Assembly (NCBI GenBank): GCA_017457345.1 | Contig: JAFTHR010000151.1 | Span: forward strand, 1-5,359 | DNA from: Clostridia bacterium | GTDB taxonomy: Bacteria > Bacillota > Clostridia > Christensenellales > Borkfalkiaceae | Length of the DNA stretch: 5,359 nt | Reading direction: 5' to 3' | Part shown: in pieces, positions 1 through 5,359 of the stretch | Layout of the letters: each line of letters begins with the position of its first letter | Numbering within the stretch: position 1 is the stretch's first letter | The notes under the pieces: generated by a model | The model's database searches: none | Told to the model about the DNA's origin: nothing | The model's input: only the letters and a program-made list of their open reading frames with translations | Position numbers and translations under genes: made by a program

Positions 1-333
1 ACGGAAAAAGAGCCTTGTTCAAAGGGGAGAACTCTTCCGAACGAAGAAGGGATTGTGCGCGTATCGAACCTATTAAAAGTGCTTGGCGAGCCTTCGCGGA
101 TGAAAATTGTGTTAGCACTTTTACAAGGTGAAATGTGCGTTTTTCATATCGTTGAAGCGGTGAAAGGAACGCAAAGCGCCGTGAGCCATCAACTTCGTAT
201 TTTAAAAGATAATAATATAGTTAAATGCACGCGTAAAGGGCAAACGATCACCTATTCGATTGCAGATGGGCACGTGGAAGAGATTGTTAAAACGGCGTGG
301 GAACATCTTAATTGTAAAGGAGAAGAAGAATGA
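1..333 (+). CDS. ArsR/SmtB-family metal-sensing transcriptional repressor (5' end missing)
   Basis: Winged-helix repressor that should bind the operator of its own operon and let go when it binds a metal ion. The frame is open from base 1, and the residues before GTG55 (TLPNEEGIVRVSNLLKVLG) match the usual first helix of this family, so GTG55 is an internal codon and the true start lies left of the window. Counting from the Val/Met at 55: LGEPSRMKIVLAL at 10-22, recognition helix TQSAVSHQLRILK at 39-51, wing at about 57-69. The CzrA/SmtB alpha-5 metal site (Asp, His, His, His) appears as D71, H73, H84 and C87. The alpha-3 CVC motif of CadC-type sensors is only C28-V-F30. It overlaps the ATPase gene by ATGA, which implies co-transcription and a Zn/Cd/Pb/Co-type inducer. 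Family is certain; the metal is inferred. Confidence 0.93.
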   Translation, partial: TEKEPCSKGRTLPNEEGIVRVSNLLKVLGEPSRMKIVLALLQGEMCVFHIVEAVKGTQSAVSHQLRILKDNNIVKCTRKGQTITYSIADGHVEEIVKTAWEHLNCKGEEE

Positions 334-2438
334 AAACCGTTATCAATATCCGCAACCTTGATTGCCCGAATTGTGCGGCGGAACTTGAAGAAGAACTAAA
401 AGCGATAGACGGTGTTTACGAGTGTGAAGTGCTTTTCACGTCCCACCAAAGTCGATTGAACGTGGAAGCAAGCGTTTTGCCAAAAGTAAAGGCGCACGTT
501 TCTTCGTTTGAAGAAGTGGAGATTGTTGAAGACAAAGAAATAACGGAAAAAACAAACAAAAAAACGTGGATTTTTATTTTAATTTCGCTTGTTTTAGCCG
601 TTTTTGGTGTTTTGGTTGGGGAAGTTTTTTCGTCGCATATAGGCGCTGTTATCTCCGCAGTTTGTTGTTTGGCGGCATATTTTTTGGTAGGGCATCCCGT
701 GCTTTTGTCCACCGTGAAAAATCTTTCAAAGGGTAGGATATTCGACGAGAATTTTTTAATGACCGTTGCTTCACTCGGCGCGTTTTTGCTTGGGGAATAC
801 TACGAAGCGGTTGCCGTAATGCTTTTATACCAAATTGGGGAAGAGTTGCAATCGCTTGCCGTTGCGCGTTCTCGCCGTTCGATCAAAGGATTAATGGAAT
901 TAAAAACGGAACGGGCGTATCGAGTTTTAGAAAATGGCGGCGAACTTGAAGAAGTTGAGCCAACGGCGTTAAAGGTTGGGGATATCGTGCTCGTGAAAAC
1001 GGGTGAAAAAATCCCTGCGGACGGCAAATTGCTTTCAAACGTTGCGGTGTTAAACGTACAAGCGCTTACGGGCGAAAGTTTGCCGATTGAGAAAAATAAA
1101 GGGGAAGAAATCCTTTCCGGCTCGATTAATGCGGGTGCGGTGATAAGCGTTGAAATTGTGCGCGAATACGAAGAAAGTGCGGTGAGTAAAATTCTTGAAC
1201 TTGTGGAAAACGCTCCTGCGAAAAAATCTTCTAGTGAAAAGTTTATCACAACGTTTGCTAAGTATTATACGCCGATTGTGTGTGCGCTTGCGGCAATCGT
1301 ATGCCTTATCCTGCCGATAATTGAAGGAGTTGTTTTAACGGGTGGGTTTGCGTTTGTGAACTTTGAGCGTTGGTGCAAGGTAGCGCTCACGTTTTTAGTG
1401 GTTTCTTGCCCGTGCGCGCTCGTAATTTCCGTACCGCTTACCTATTTTTGTGGGGTGGGAGCGTGTGCAAAAAAGGGTGCGCTCATTAAAGGCGCAACGC
1501 ATTTAGACGTATTAGCCACCGCAAAAACGGTAGCGTTTGATAAAACGGGCACGTTAACCCACGGCAATTTCGCGGTGCTTTCCGCGGTTTGTTGGAAGGG
1601 TACAAAGGAAGAACTGTTAGAAACGATTGCGTGTGTGGAAAAAGGCTCGTCTCATCCCGTTGCAAAAGCGTTTGAAAAATACCAAAAGAAAGAGATGCAA
1701 ATCCCTGAAAATCATGAAGAAATTGCAGGAAAAGGGATGATTGCAACGCTCGCGGGAAAACGTGTATGCGTAGGCAACGAGCGTTTGTTAGAAGAAAACG
1801 GCATAGCCGTTCCCAAAATAGAAAGCACGGAAACGCTAGTGTTCCTTGCCGTAGGCAACGAAGCGATCGGCTACGTTGAAGTGGGGGATGAACTCCGCGC
1901 CGAAGCGAAAGAAGTTATCGAAAAATTAAGAGAAAACGGCGTGCAACACACGGCAATGCTCACGGGGGATAATAGAAAGCGCGCAGAAAAAGTTGCCAGC
2001 AGCATAGGAATAGACGAATTGCGTGCAGAATTATTACCACAAAGCAAATTAAGCGAGTTCATCAACTTAAAATCGAATTTCGGCGGCGATACTTTGTACG
2101 TTGGTGACGGCGTGAACGACGCGCCCGTTATGGCTTCTGCCGATTGCGCCGTTTCTATGGGGAAACTTGGGAGCGCGGCGGCGATTGAGTGCTCAGACGT
2201 GGTTTTGATTACCGAAGGGCTCTCGGGGCTTGTGTCTGCGCGTAAAATTGCAAGAAAAACCCGAAAAATCGTTCGCCAAAACATAGTATTTTCCCTTGCA
2301 ATGAAGATAGGGTTTATGGTGCTTGCCACGTTGGGGATTTTACCGTTGTGGCTTGCGGTATTTGCCGACGTAGGCGTAATGCTCATAGCCGTATTAAACG
2401 GGTTGCGCGTTTTAAAAATAACCGCTCAAAAACGTTGA
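330..2438 (+). CDS. cadA: Zn/Cd/Pb-translocating P1B-type ATPase
   Basis: Inner-membrane heavy-metal efflux pump of 702 residues, the usual CadA/ZntA length. An N-terminal heavy-metal-associated domain (about 1-68) carries the metal-binding D11-C-P-N-C15. Membrane segments follow at about 80-100, 104-128, 142-172, 310-330 and 350-375, with the last two near the C-terminus (about 652-692). Catalytic motifs are all intact: TGES 247-250 (actuator), CPC 360-362 (transport site), DKTGTLT 404-410 (D404 is phosphorylated), SSHP 440-443, MLTGDN 543-548 and GDGVNDAP 592-599. K659 and D680 lie 21 residues apart, as do K693 and D714 of ZntA, which marks the Zn/Cd/Pb subgroup rather than the copper one. 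The start ATG330 overlaps the repressor stop and has an AAAGGAG site at 316-322. Which metal is physiological, and so cadA versus zntA, cannot be settled from sequence. Confidence 0.96.
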   Translation: MKTVINIRNLDCPNCAAELEEELKAIDGVYECEVLFTSHQSRLNVEASVLPKVKAHVSSFEEVEIVEDKEITEKTNKKTWIFILISLVLAVFGVLVGEVFSSHIGAVISAVCCLAAYFLVGHPVLLSTVKNLSKGRIFDENFLMTVASLGAFLLGEYYEAVAVMLLYQIGEELQSLAVARSRRSIKGLMELKTERAYRVLENGGELEEVEPTALKVGDIVLVKTGEKIPADGKLLSNVAVLNVQALTGESLPIEKNKGEEILSGSINAGAVISVEIVREYEESAVSKILELVENAPAKKSSSEKFITTFAKYYTPIVCALAAIVCLILPIIEGVVLTGGFAFVNFERWCKVALTFLVVSCPCALVISVPLTYFCGVGACAKKGALIKGATHLDVLATAKTVAFDKTGTLTHGNFAVLSAVCWKGTKEELLETIACVEKGSSHPVAKAFEKYQKKEMQIPENHEEIAGKGMIATLAGKRVCVGNERLLEENGIAVPKIESTETLVFLAVGNEAIGYVEVGDELRAEAKEVIEKLRENGVQHTAMLTGDNRKRAEKVASSIGIDELRAELLPQSKLSEFINLKSNFGGDTLYVGDGVNDAPVMASADCAVSMGKLGSAAAIECSDVVLITEGLSGLVSARKIARKTRKIVRQNIVFSLAMKIGFMVLATLGILPLWLAVFADVGVMLIAVLNGLRVLKITAQKR

Positions 2439-2463
2439 CGGTTTGCGTGCTTTTTGGTATAAT
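2435..2463 (+). promoter_or_regulatory. Sigma-A promoter of rdgB-yfcE
   Basis: TTGACG at 2435-2440 and TATAAT at 2458-2463 are separated by 17 bp, and TGG before the -10 box forms an extended -10. The -35 box overlaps the TGA stop of the upstream ATPase gene (2436-2438). Transcription would start near 2470, leaving a leader of only about 12 bases that begins at the ribosome binding site. Confidence 0.85.
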
Positions 2464-2470
2464 TTTTTTC

Positions 2471-2478
2471 GAGGTGAT
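2471..2478 (+). promoter_or_regulatory. Ribosome binding site of rdgB
   Basis: GAGGTGAT is a long match to the 16S anti-Shine-Dalgarno sequence and lies 3 bases before ATG2482 (7 bases measured from GAGG). It fixes the rdgB start at 2482 rather than the in-frame TTG at 2443, which lies inside the promoter spacer. Confidence 0.9.
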
Positions 2479-2481
2479 AAA

Positions 2482-3090
2482 ATGAACAAACCGAAATTAG
2501 TGGTTGCCACCGGCAACAAGCATAAATTAATTGAAATTGCGCAGATTTTTTCCGAATTCGAAATCGTTTCCCAAAAACAAGCAGGGTTCGACGTAGACGT
2601 GGAAGAAACGGGTACAACGTTTATGGAAAACGCGTTGATCAAGGCAAGAGCGGCTTCCAAGGCGCTCAATCTTCCCACCCTTGCCGACGATAGCGGGATT
2701 TGCGTAGACGCGCTCGGCGGTGCACCCGGCGTTTATAGTGCGCGCTACTGCGGTGTGCATGGCAACGACGCCGAAAATCGTGCGGTTTTATTAAAAAATC
2801 TTGGCGATAATAAAAACCGTGCGGCACACTTTGCGTGCGCGGTGGCGCTCGTTTTCCCTAGCGGAAAAGAAGTGACGGCGGAAGGGTTTACCTATGGTAA
2901 AATTTTATATAAAGAAGAAGGCGACGGCGGTTTTGGCTACGATCCGTTGTTTTTAAACGACGATTTAAATAAATCGTTCGGCGTGGCAACGGCGGAAGAA
3001 AAAAACTCCGTTTCGCACCGTAGCCGTGCCCTTTACGCCTTGAAAGAAGAGTGCAAAAAGGCGGGGGTAATTCTTGGGGAAAAGCAATGA
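2482..3090 (+). CDS. rdgB: RdgB/HAM1-family XTP/dITP diphosphatase
   Basis: Cytosolic house-cleaning enzyme that hydrolyses dITP, ITP and XTP to the monophosphate and pyrophosphate, keeping deaminated purines out of DNA and RNA. The 202 residues match the usual family length. Visible motifs are TGNKHK at 10-15 (substrate loop), ADDSGICVDALGGAPGVYSA at 68-87 with D69 at the position of the catalytic Asp of E. coli RdgB, GDGGFGYDPLF at 147-157, and SHRSRAL at 178-184. It has its own promoter and ribosome binding site and overlaps the next gene by ATGA. In B. subtilis the same two families are neighbours (ysnA-ysnB) behind rph; here rph is absent from the upstream side and a metal-resistance operon stands there instead. 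Function is well supported. Confidence 0.96.
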   Translation: MNKPKLVVATGNKHKLIEIAQIFSEFEIVSQKQAGFDVDVEETGTTFMENALIKARAASKALNLPTLADDSGICVDALGGAPGVYSARYCGVHGNDAENRAVLLKNLGDNKNRAAHFACAVALVFPSGKEVTAEGFTYGKILYKEEGDGGFGYDPLFLNDDLNKSFGVATAEEKNSVSHRSRALYALKEECKKAGVILGEKQ

Positions 3091-3566
3091 AGAAAATCGT
3101 TGTTCTTTCCGATACTCACGGAAACGTGCGCGGGCTTCGAGCGATCGAACAGTTGTTTGCCGAAAACGATATTGTGATTCATTTGGGCGACGGTTGCACG
3201 GATATGCGTGATTACGTGGCGGAAAATCCCGATAAGTATTATATTTTACAAGGAAATTGTGATTTTGCGCGGGCTCTCCCCGAGTTCGTATTAGAAGTAG
3301 AAGGAGTGCGGATTTTTATGGCGCACGGTCATCAATACGGCGTAAAAACGGATTTAAGCCGCTTGGCGTACGCCGCAAAAGAGCGTGATTGTAGTCTTGC
3401 ACTTTACGGGCACACCCATCAAGCGCGGGTGACGGAAATCGGTGGAATAACGTGCATCAATCCAGGCACAATGCGTTATCCCTTGGATGGCGGTGGAACG
3501 TATTGCTATTTGCTAATAAACGGCGAAAAGTTTACGCACGTGATTGTCGGTGAAAAATTGCATTAA
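3087..3566 (+). CDS. YfcE/MJ0936-family metallophosphodiesterase
   Basis: Calcineurin-like phosphoesterase of 159 residues, the compact single-domain form. All metal-ligand motifs are present: D9-T-H11-G-N, G34-D35-G, G56-N57-C-D, H80-G-H82 and G108-H109-T-H111, followed by NPGT at 125-128. Characterised relatives (E. coli YfcE, M. jannaschii MJ0936) hydrolyse artificial phosphodiesters with Mn or Ni; the natural substrate is unknown. The start ATG3087 overlaps the rdgB stop codon (ATGA), has GGGG at 3077-3080 six bases before it, and begins directly with the beta strand KKIVVLSDTHGN. The in-frame start at 3051 would add 12 residues that lack this homology. Co-expression with rdgB is very likely; a nucleotide-related role is only suggested by that neighbour. 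Confidence 0.93.
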   Translation: MKKIVVLSDTHGNVRGLRAIEQLFAENDIVIHLGDGCTDMRDYVAENPDKYYILQGNCDFARALPEFVLEVEGVRIFMAHGHQYGVKTDLSRLAYAAKERDCSLALYGHTHQARVTEIGGITCINPGTMRYPLDGGGTYCYLLINGEKFTHVIVGEKLH

Positions 3567-3601
3567 AAAAACCCCTCTCAAAGAGAGGGGCTAATTTTTT
3601 T
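3565..3601. terminator. Bidirectional intrinsic terminator
   Basis: CCCCTCTC (3572-3579) and GAGAGGGG (3583-3590) form a perfect 8-bp stem around an AAA loop. Seven A lie directly before it (3565-3571) and seven T after it (3595-3601), so it works for both converging units. On the minus strand the U tract follows the stem directly; on the plus strand a CTAA gap separates them, so termination may be stronger for the epimerase gene. It begins within the yfcE stop codon and lies five bases beyond the epimerase stop. Confidence 0.93.
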
Positions 3602-3605
3602 CTAG

Positions 3606-4484
3606 TTATTCAACAACGGTAAGCATCCAAATTTTTTGTTCGCTTTCGCCAGGGTTTAAGTGGCTCATATCGAATTTCGTTTCAAGTTTATCGGGTTTTC
3701 CGTCCGTTGAAGGGAGAGAACTCCAAGGTTCTAAGCAAACGTACGGCGTATCGGGTGCGGCTGCTTGCCAAACGCCCAAATACTTAAAATCTGGATATTC
3801 GAACTCAATCGATTTTTTAGAAGCCTTTGATTTAAGTGTTACCTTACGGCTGGTTTTGCCTAGCACGATAGCGTCGTTTGCTAGAATTTCGTGCGTAAGC
3901 GGCATAACTACGCCTTTTTTCAAAGGATAGGAGCGAACCTTTCCAGACATAAACGAGCCGGACAGGGTATGCCACACGGGTTTCGTGTTTTCGCTAAACT
4001 CTAAGAAGTAGTTTTCAAATTTATCGTTTTTCTCGAACGGAACGTTGATGCCGGGGTGACCGCCAACGGTGAAGATTAATTCCTTCTCGTCGTCGTTTGT
4101 CACGGTATAAAGGCAAGAAAGTTTATTCTCTTTAATTTGGTACGTAATCGTAAGGGTAAAGCGGAAAGGATAATCTTTGAGCGTTTCTTCCGATTCTTTT
4201 AAAGTGAAAGAAAGTTTCGTTGCCGTTCTTGCCGCTAAGGTGAATTCGCTCTTGCGTGCAAAACCGTGAATACCAAGTTCGTATTCGTTTCCATCGTAGG
4301 TGTATTTCCCACCGTATAAACGCCCGATTACGGGGAAAAGGTTAGAGGCTCTGCCTTTCCAGTACTTCTCGTTTCCCTGCCAAAGGTATTCGGTTTCGGT
4401 CTTTTTAGAGTAAATGGATTGCAATTCAGCGCCTAAAGTATCCACGCTAACTTTCAAGGTTTTGTTTTCGATAGTGTAAAGCAT
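3606..4484 (-). CDS. LacX-type aldose 1-epimerase (probable galactose mutarotase)
   Basis: Cytosolic enzyme of the galactose mutarotase superfamily that would interconvert alpha and beta anomers of an aldose. The 292 residues fit the LacX subgroup better than classical GalM (about 340). Visible landmarks are NLFPVIGRL at 48-56, GIHGFAR at 71-77 with H73, GGHPGIN at 141-147 with H143, and CLEPW at 250-254 with E252; H143 and E252 correspond to the general acid and base of GalM. The start ATG4484 is set by AAAGGAG five bases upstream. A longer frame opening with TTG4541 would begin inside the promoter -35 box and is not credible. Divergence from galK suggests galactose as substrate, but LacX-type proteins are poorly characterised, and another hexose or a phosphorylated sugar is possible. 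Confidence 0.9.
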   Translation of the reverse strand: MLYTIENKTLKVSVDTLGAELQSIYSKKTETEYLWQGNEKYWKGRASNLFPVIGRLYGGKYTYDGNEYELGIHGFARKSEFTLAARTATKLSFTLKESEETLKDYPFRFTLTITYQIKENKLSCLYTVTNDDEKELIFTVGGHPGINVPFEKNDKFENYFLEFSENTKPVWHTLSGSFMSGKVRSYPLKKGVVMPLTHEILANDAIVLGKTSRKVTLKSKASKKSIEFEYPDFKYLGVWQAAAPDTPYVCLEPWSSLPSTDGKPDKLETKFDMSHLNPGESEQKIWMLTVVE

Positions 4485-4489
4485 AAGTG

Positions 4490-4496
4490 CTCCTTT
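4490..4496 (-). promoter_or_regulatory. Ribosome binding site of the aldose epimerase gene
   Basis: AAAGGAG on the minus strand, five bases before ATG4484. It decides between this start and the 19-residue longer frame. Confidence 0.9.
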
Positions 4497-4512
4497 AATT
4501 TCATTTGTGGTT

Positions 4513-4541
4513 ATTATAGCACAACCGTTTTGAAAATACAA
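4513..4541 (-). promoter_or_regulatory. Promoter of the aldose epimerase gene
   Basis: On the minus strand, TATAAT occupies 4518-4513 and is preceded by TGC, giving an extended -10. The -35 box 17 bp upstream (4541-4536) is TTGTAT, matching consensus only in TTG, so the extended -10 probably carries it. The start point should be near 4506, giving a leader of about 20 bases. Confidence 0.75.
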
Positions 4542-4571
4542 GGGTTGAACGAAAAAAATTAAGAAAAAGTA

Positions 4572-4600
4572 TTGACAGTAGTTAGCGTTCGTGTTATAAT
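4572..4600 (+). promoter_or_regulatory. Consensus sigma-A promoter of galK
   Basis: TTGACA (4572-4577), 17 bp, TATAAT (4595-4600), with TG at 4592-4593 making an extended -10. A-rich tracts at 4550-4569 sit where an UP element would be. All core elements match consensus, so basal strength should be high and control by a repressor is expected. Transcription should start at about 4607, leaving a leader of about 54 bases. Confidence 0.92.
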
Positions 4601-4614
4601 CTAAAATAGATTAT
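4596..4614. promoter_or_regulatory. Palindrome over the galK -10 box and start point, candidate operator
   Basis: ATAATCTA (4596-4603), AAA, TAGATTAT (4607-4614) is a perfect inverted repeat with 8-bp arms and a 3-bp centre. It covers five bases of the -10 box and the expected start point, a classical place for a repressor to block polymerase. The regulator is not identified. The arms lack the central CG typical of LacI/GalR-family operators, so another family is plausible. Confidence 0.55.
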
Positions 4615-4646
4615 TGTGTGAAAAAAGCAAGACCAAATTCGCACAA
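4614..4646 (+). repeat. Inverted repeat in the galK leader (RNA stem or second operator)
   Basis: TTGTGTGAA (4614-4622) and TTCGCACAA (4638-4646) are complementary over nine positions, with one G-T pair that would be a G-U wobble in RNA, around a 15-base A-rich loop. It ends four bases before the GGGG Shine-Dalgarno core at 4651-4654, so a stem would leave that site free. No U tract follows, so it is not an intrinsic terminator. As DNA it could instead be a dyad operator. Confidence 0.5.
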
Positions 4647-4660
4647 AAAAGGGGATACAT

Positions 4661-5359
4661 ATGGAAAGAAAAGAAGCGGAAATTTTATTTGAAGAGCTCT
4701 TTGGAAACAAAGCAACCGATTTGTTTACGGCAGCAGGCAGAATTAACGTGATCGGTGAACATATCGACTATTGCGGTGGTAAGGTTTTCCCTGCCGCGCT
4801 GAATTTGCGTTGCAACGTGTACGGAAGAAAGAACGGTGAAAACGTGATCCGTGTTGCCGCAAGCGACTTTAAAGAAGTAATTACGCTTGAAATTGATAAA
4901 ATGGACGATTATCGTTCGTTAAAGTGGGGGAACTATCAAGCGGGCGTTGCCTTCTATTTACAAGAAAAAGGCATTGAACTCGTTGGTTGCGATTTGCTTT
5001 ACGATTGTACCGTGCCCTTCGGTAGCGGGCTTTCTTCGAGCGCGGCAATCGAAGTTTCCACGGCGGTTGCGCTTTGCGAATACGCAGAAGTTCAATACGA
5101 TAAAGCGGAACTTGCGTTAATCTCCCAAAAGGCAGAGAATAAGTACGCAGGGGTAAATTGCGGCATTATGGATCAATTTGCTTCGGCAATGGGGAAAAAA
5201 GACCACGCCGTATTGCTCAATTGTTCCACGCTTGAATATGAATACGTGCCGTTGAAATTAGGCGATTATTGCTTGGTTGTTGCAAATTGCAATAAACCCC
5301 ATAATCTTGTAGAAAGTAAGTATAACGTTCGCCGTCAAGAAGAAGAAACGGCGCTTAAA
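4661..5359 (+). CDS. galK: Galactokinase (3' end missing)
   Basis: GHMP-family kinase that phosphorylates alpha-D-galactose at C1 with ATP, the first committed step of the Leloir pathway in the cytosol. 233 codons are present, open to the right edge, against a usual length near 390. The galactokinase signature GRINVIGEHIDYCGG spans 26-40, with the sugar-binding R27, E33, H34 and D36. The GHMP phosphate loop VPFGSGLSSSAA spans 118-129. NCGIMDQFAS at 166-175 holds D171, the catalytic base position. A conserved KYNVRR follows at 220-225. Where many family members have DYN, this protein has DYC38. The start ATG4661 lies six bases after GGGG (4651-4654). The C-terminal third is not visible, so intactness cannot be judged. 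Confidence 0.95.
   Translation, partial: MERKEAEILFEELFGNKATDLFTAAGRINVIGEHIDYCGGKVFPAALNLRCNVYGRKNGENVIRVAASDFKEVITLEIDKMDDYRSLKWGNYQAGVAFYLQEKGIELVGCDLLYDCTVPFGSGLSSSAAIEVSTAVALCEYAEVQYDKAELALISQKAENKYAGVNCGIMDQFASAMGKKDHAVLLNCSTLEYEYVPLKLGDYCLVVANCNKPHNLVESKYNVRRQEEETALK

Noticed and set aside
416..712. Minus-strand open frame of 98 codons inside the ATPase gene
   Set aside because: Antisense shadow of a gene with complete family motifs; low-complexity Ser/Thr-rich translation and no recognisable domain.
800..1249. Minus-strand open frame of 149 codons inside the ATPase gene
   Set aside because: Ser/Thr/Pro-rich shadow translation with no motif, opposite the conserved actuator domain.
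1871..2386. Minus-strand open frame of 171 codons inside the ATPase gene
   Set aside because: Longest antisense frame, but it lies wholly opposite conserved catalytic motifs and its translation shows no family resemblance.
330..2438. Copper-exporting ATPase assignment because of the CPC motif
   Set aside because: K659 and D680 in the last membrane segments match the Zn/Cd/Pb subgroup, and the copper-type C-terminal membrane residues are absent.
2421..2443. Short dyad ACCG ... CGGT across the cadA stop, considered as a terminator
   Set aside because: Four- to five-base arms with a long loop and no U tract directly after it.
2443..2481. Longer rdgB start at TTG2443
   Set aside because: It lies in the promoter spacer, upstream of the expected transcript start; ATG2482 has an excellent Shine-Dalgarno site and starts the homology.
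3051..3086. Longer start for the phosphodiesterase gene at 3051
   Set aside because: It adds 12 non-homologous residues overlapping rdgB codons; ATG3087 gives the typical ATGA overlap and begins at the first beta strand.
4485..4541. Longer epimerase frame from TTG4541
   Set aside because: The extra 19 codons contain the -10 box and begin in the -35 box of the gene's own promoter.
4522..4547. Inverted repeat CAACC ... GGTTG between the divergent promoters
   Set aside because: Only 5-bp arms, 16 bases apart, with no further symmetry; expected by chance.
1..5359. An undescribed defence, mobile or multi-gene system
   Set aside because: Every gene belongs to a well-known family with intact motifs, base and codon style look uniform, and no direct repeats, integrase, transposase or CRISPR repeats are visible.

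Overview
This window reads as ordinary bacterial chromosome, most likely from a member of the Bacillota (Clostridia-like). The reasons are purine-rich Shine-Dalgarno sites, three promoters close to the sigma-A consensus with a TGn extension before the -10 box, and an rdgB-yfcE gene pair that resembles ysnA-ysnB of Bacillus subtilis. The assignment rests on style and gene order only; nothing here fixes a genus.

Positions 1-2438, metal resistance. The 3' part of an ArsR/SmtB-family metal-sensing repressor gene runs in from the left edge. It overlaps by ATGA the gene for a complete Zn/Cd/Pb-type P1B ATPase (cadA/zntA type). The expected logic is that metal binding releases the repressor and the pump exports the metal.

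Positions 2435-3601, housekeeping pair. A promoter whose -35 box overlaps the cadA stop codon drives rdgB (house-cleaning ITP/XTP pyrophosphatase). An ATGA overlap follows, then a YfcE/MJ0936-type metallophosphodiesterase gene. The unit ends at a strong hairpin that also serves as terminator for the convergent gene on the other strand. No terminator separates cadA from rdgB, so read-through from the metal operon is possible.

Positions 3606-5359, sugar metabolism. A LacX-type aldose 1-epimerase gene lies on the minus strand. Divergent from it is a galactokinase gene (galK), cut off by the right edge after 233 codons. The 176-bp spacer holds two back-to-back promoters. The galK promoter is a full consensus (TTGACA, 17 bp, TGTTATAAT) with a perfect 8+8 bp palindrome over its -10 box and start point, and a second inverted repeat in the leader. 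Together these suggest tight repression. Mutarotation of galactose followed by phosphorylation is the first part of the Leloir pathway; galT and galE would lie outside the window.

The window is almost fully coding and has no gene-free stretch over 300 bases. I saw no RNA genes, mobile elements, CRISPR arrays or long repeats, and no evidence of an undescribed multi-gene system. The points most worth a second look are the galK regulatory region and the metal-site ligands of the repressor.
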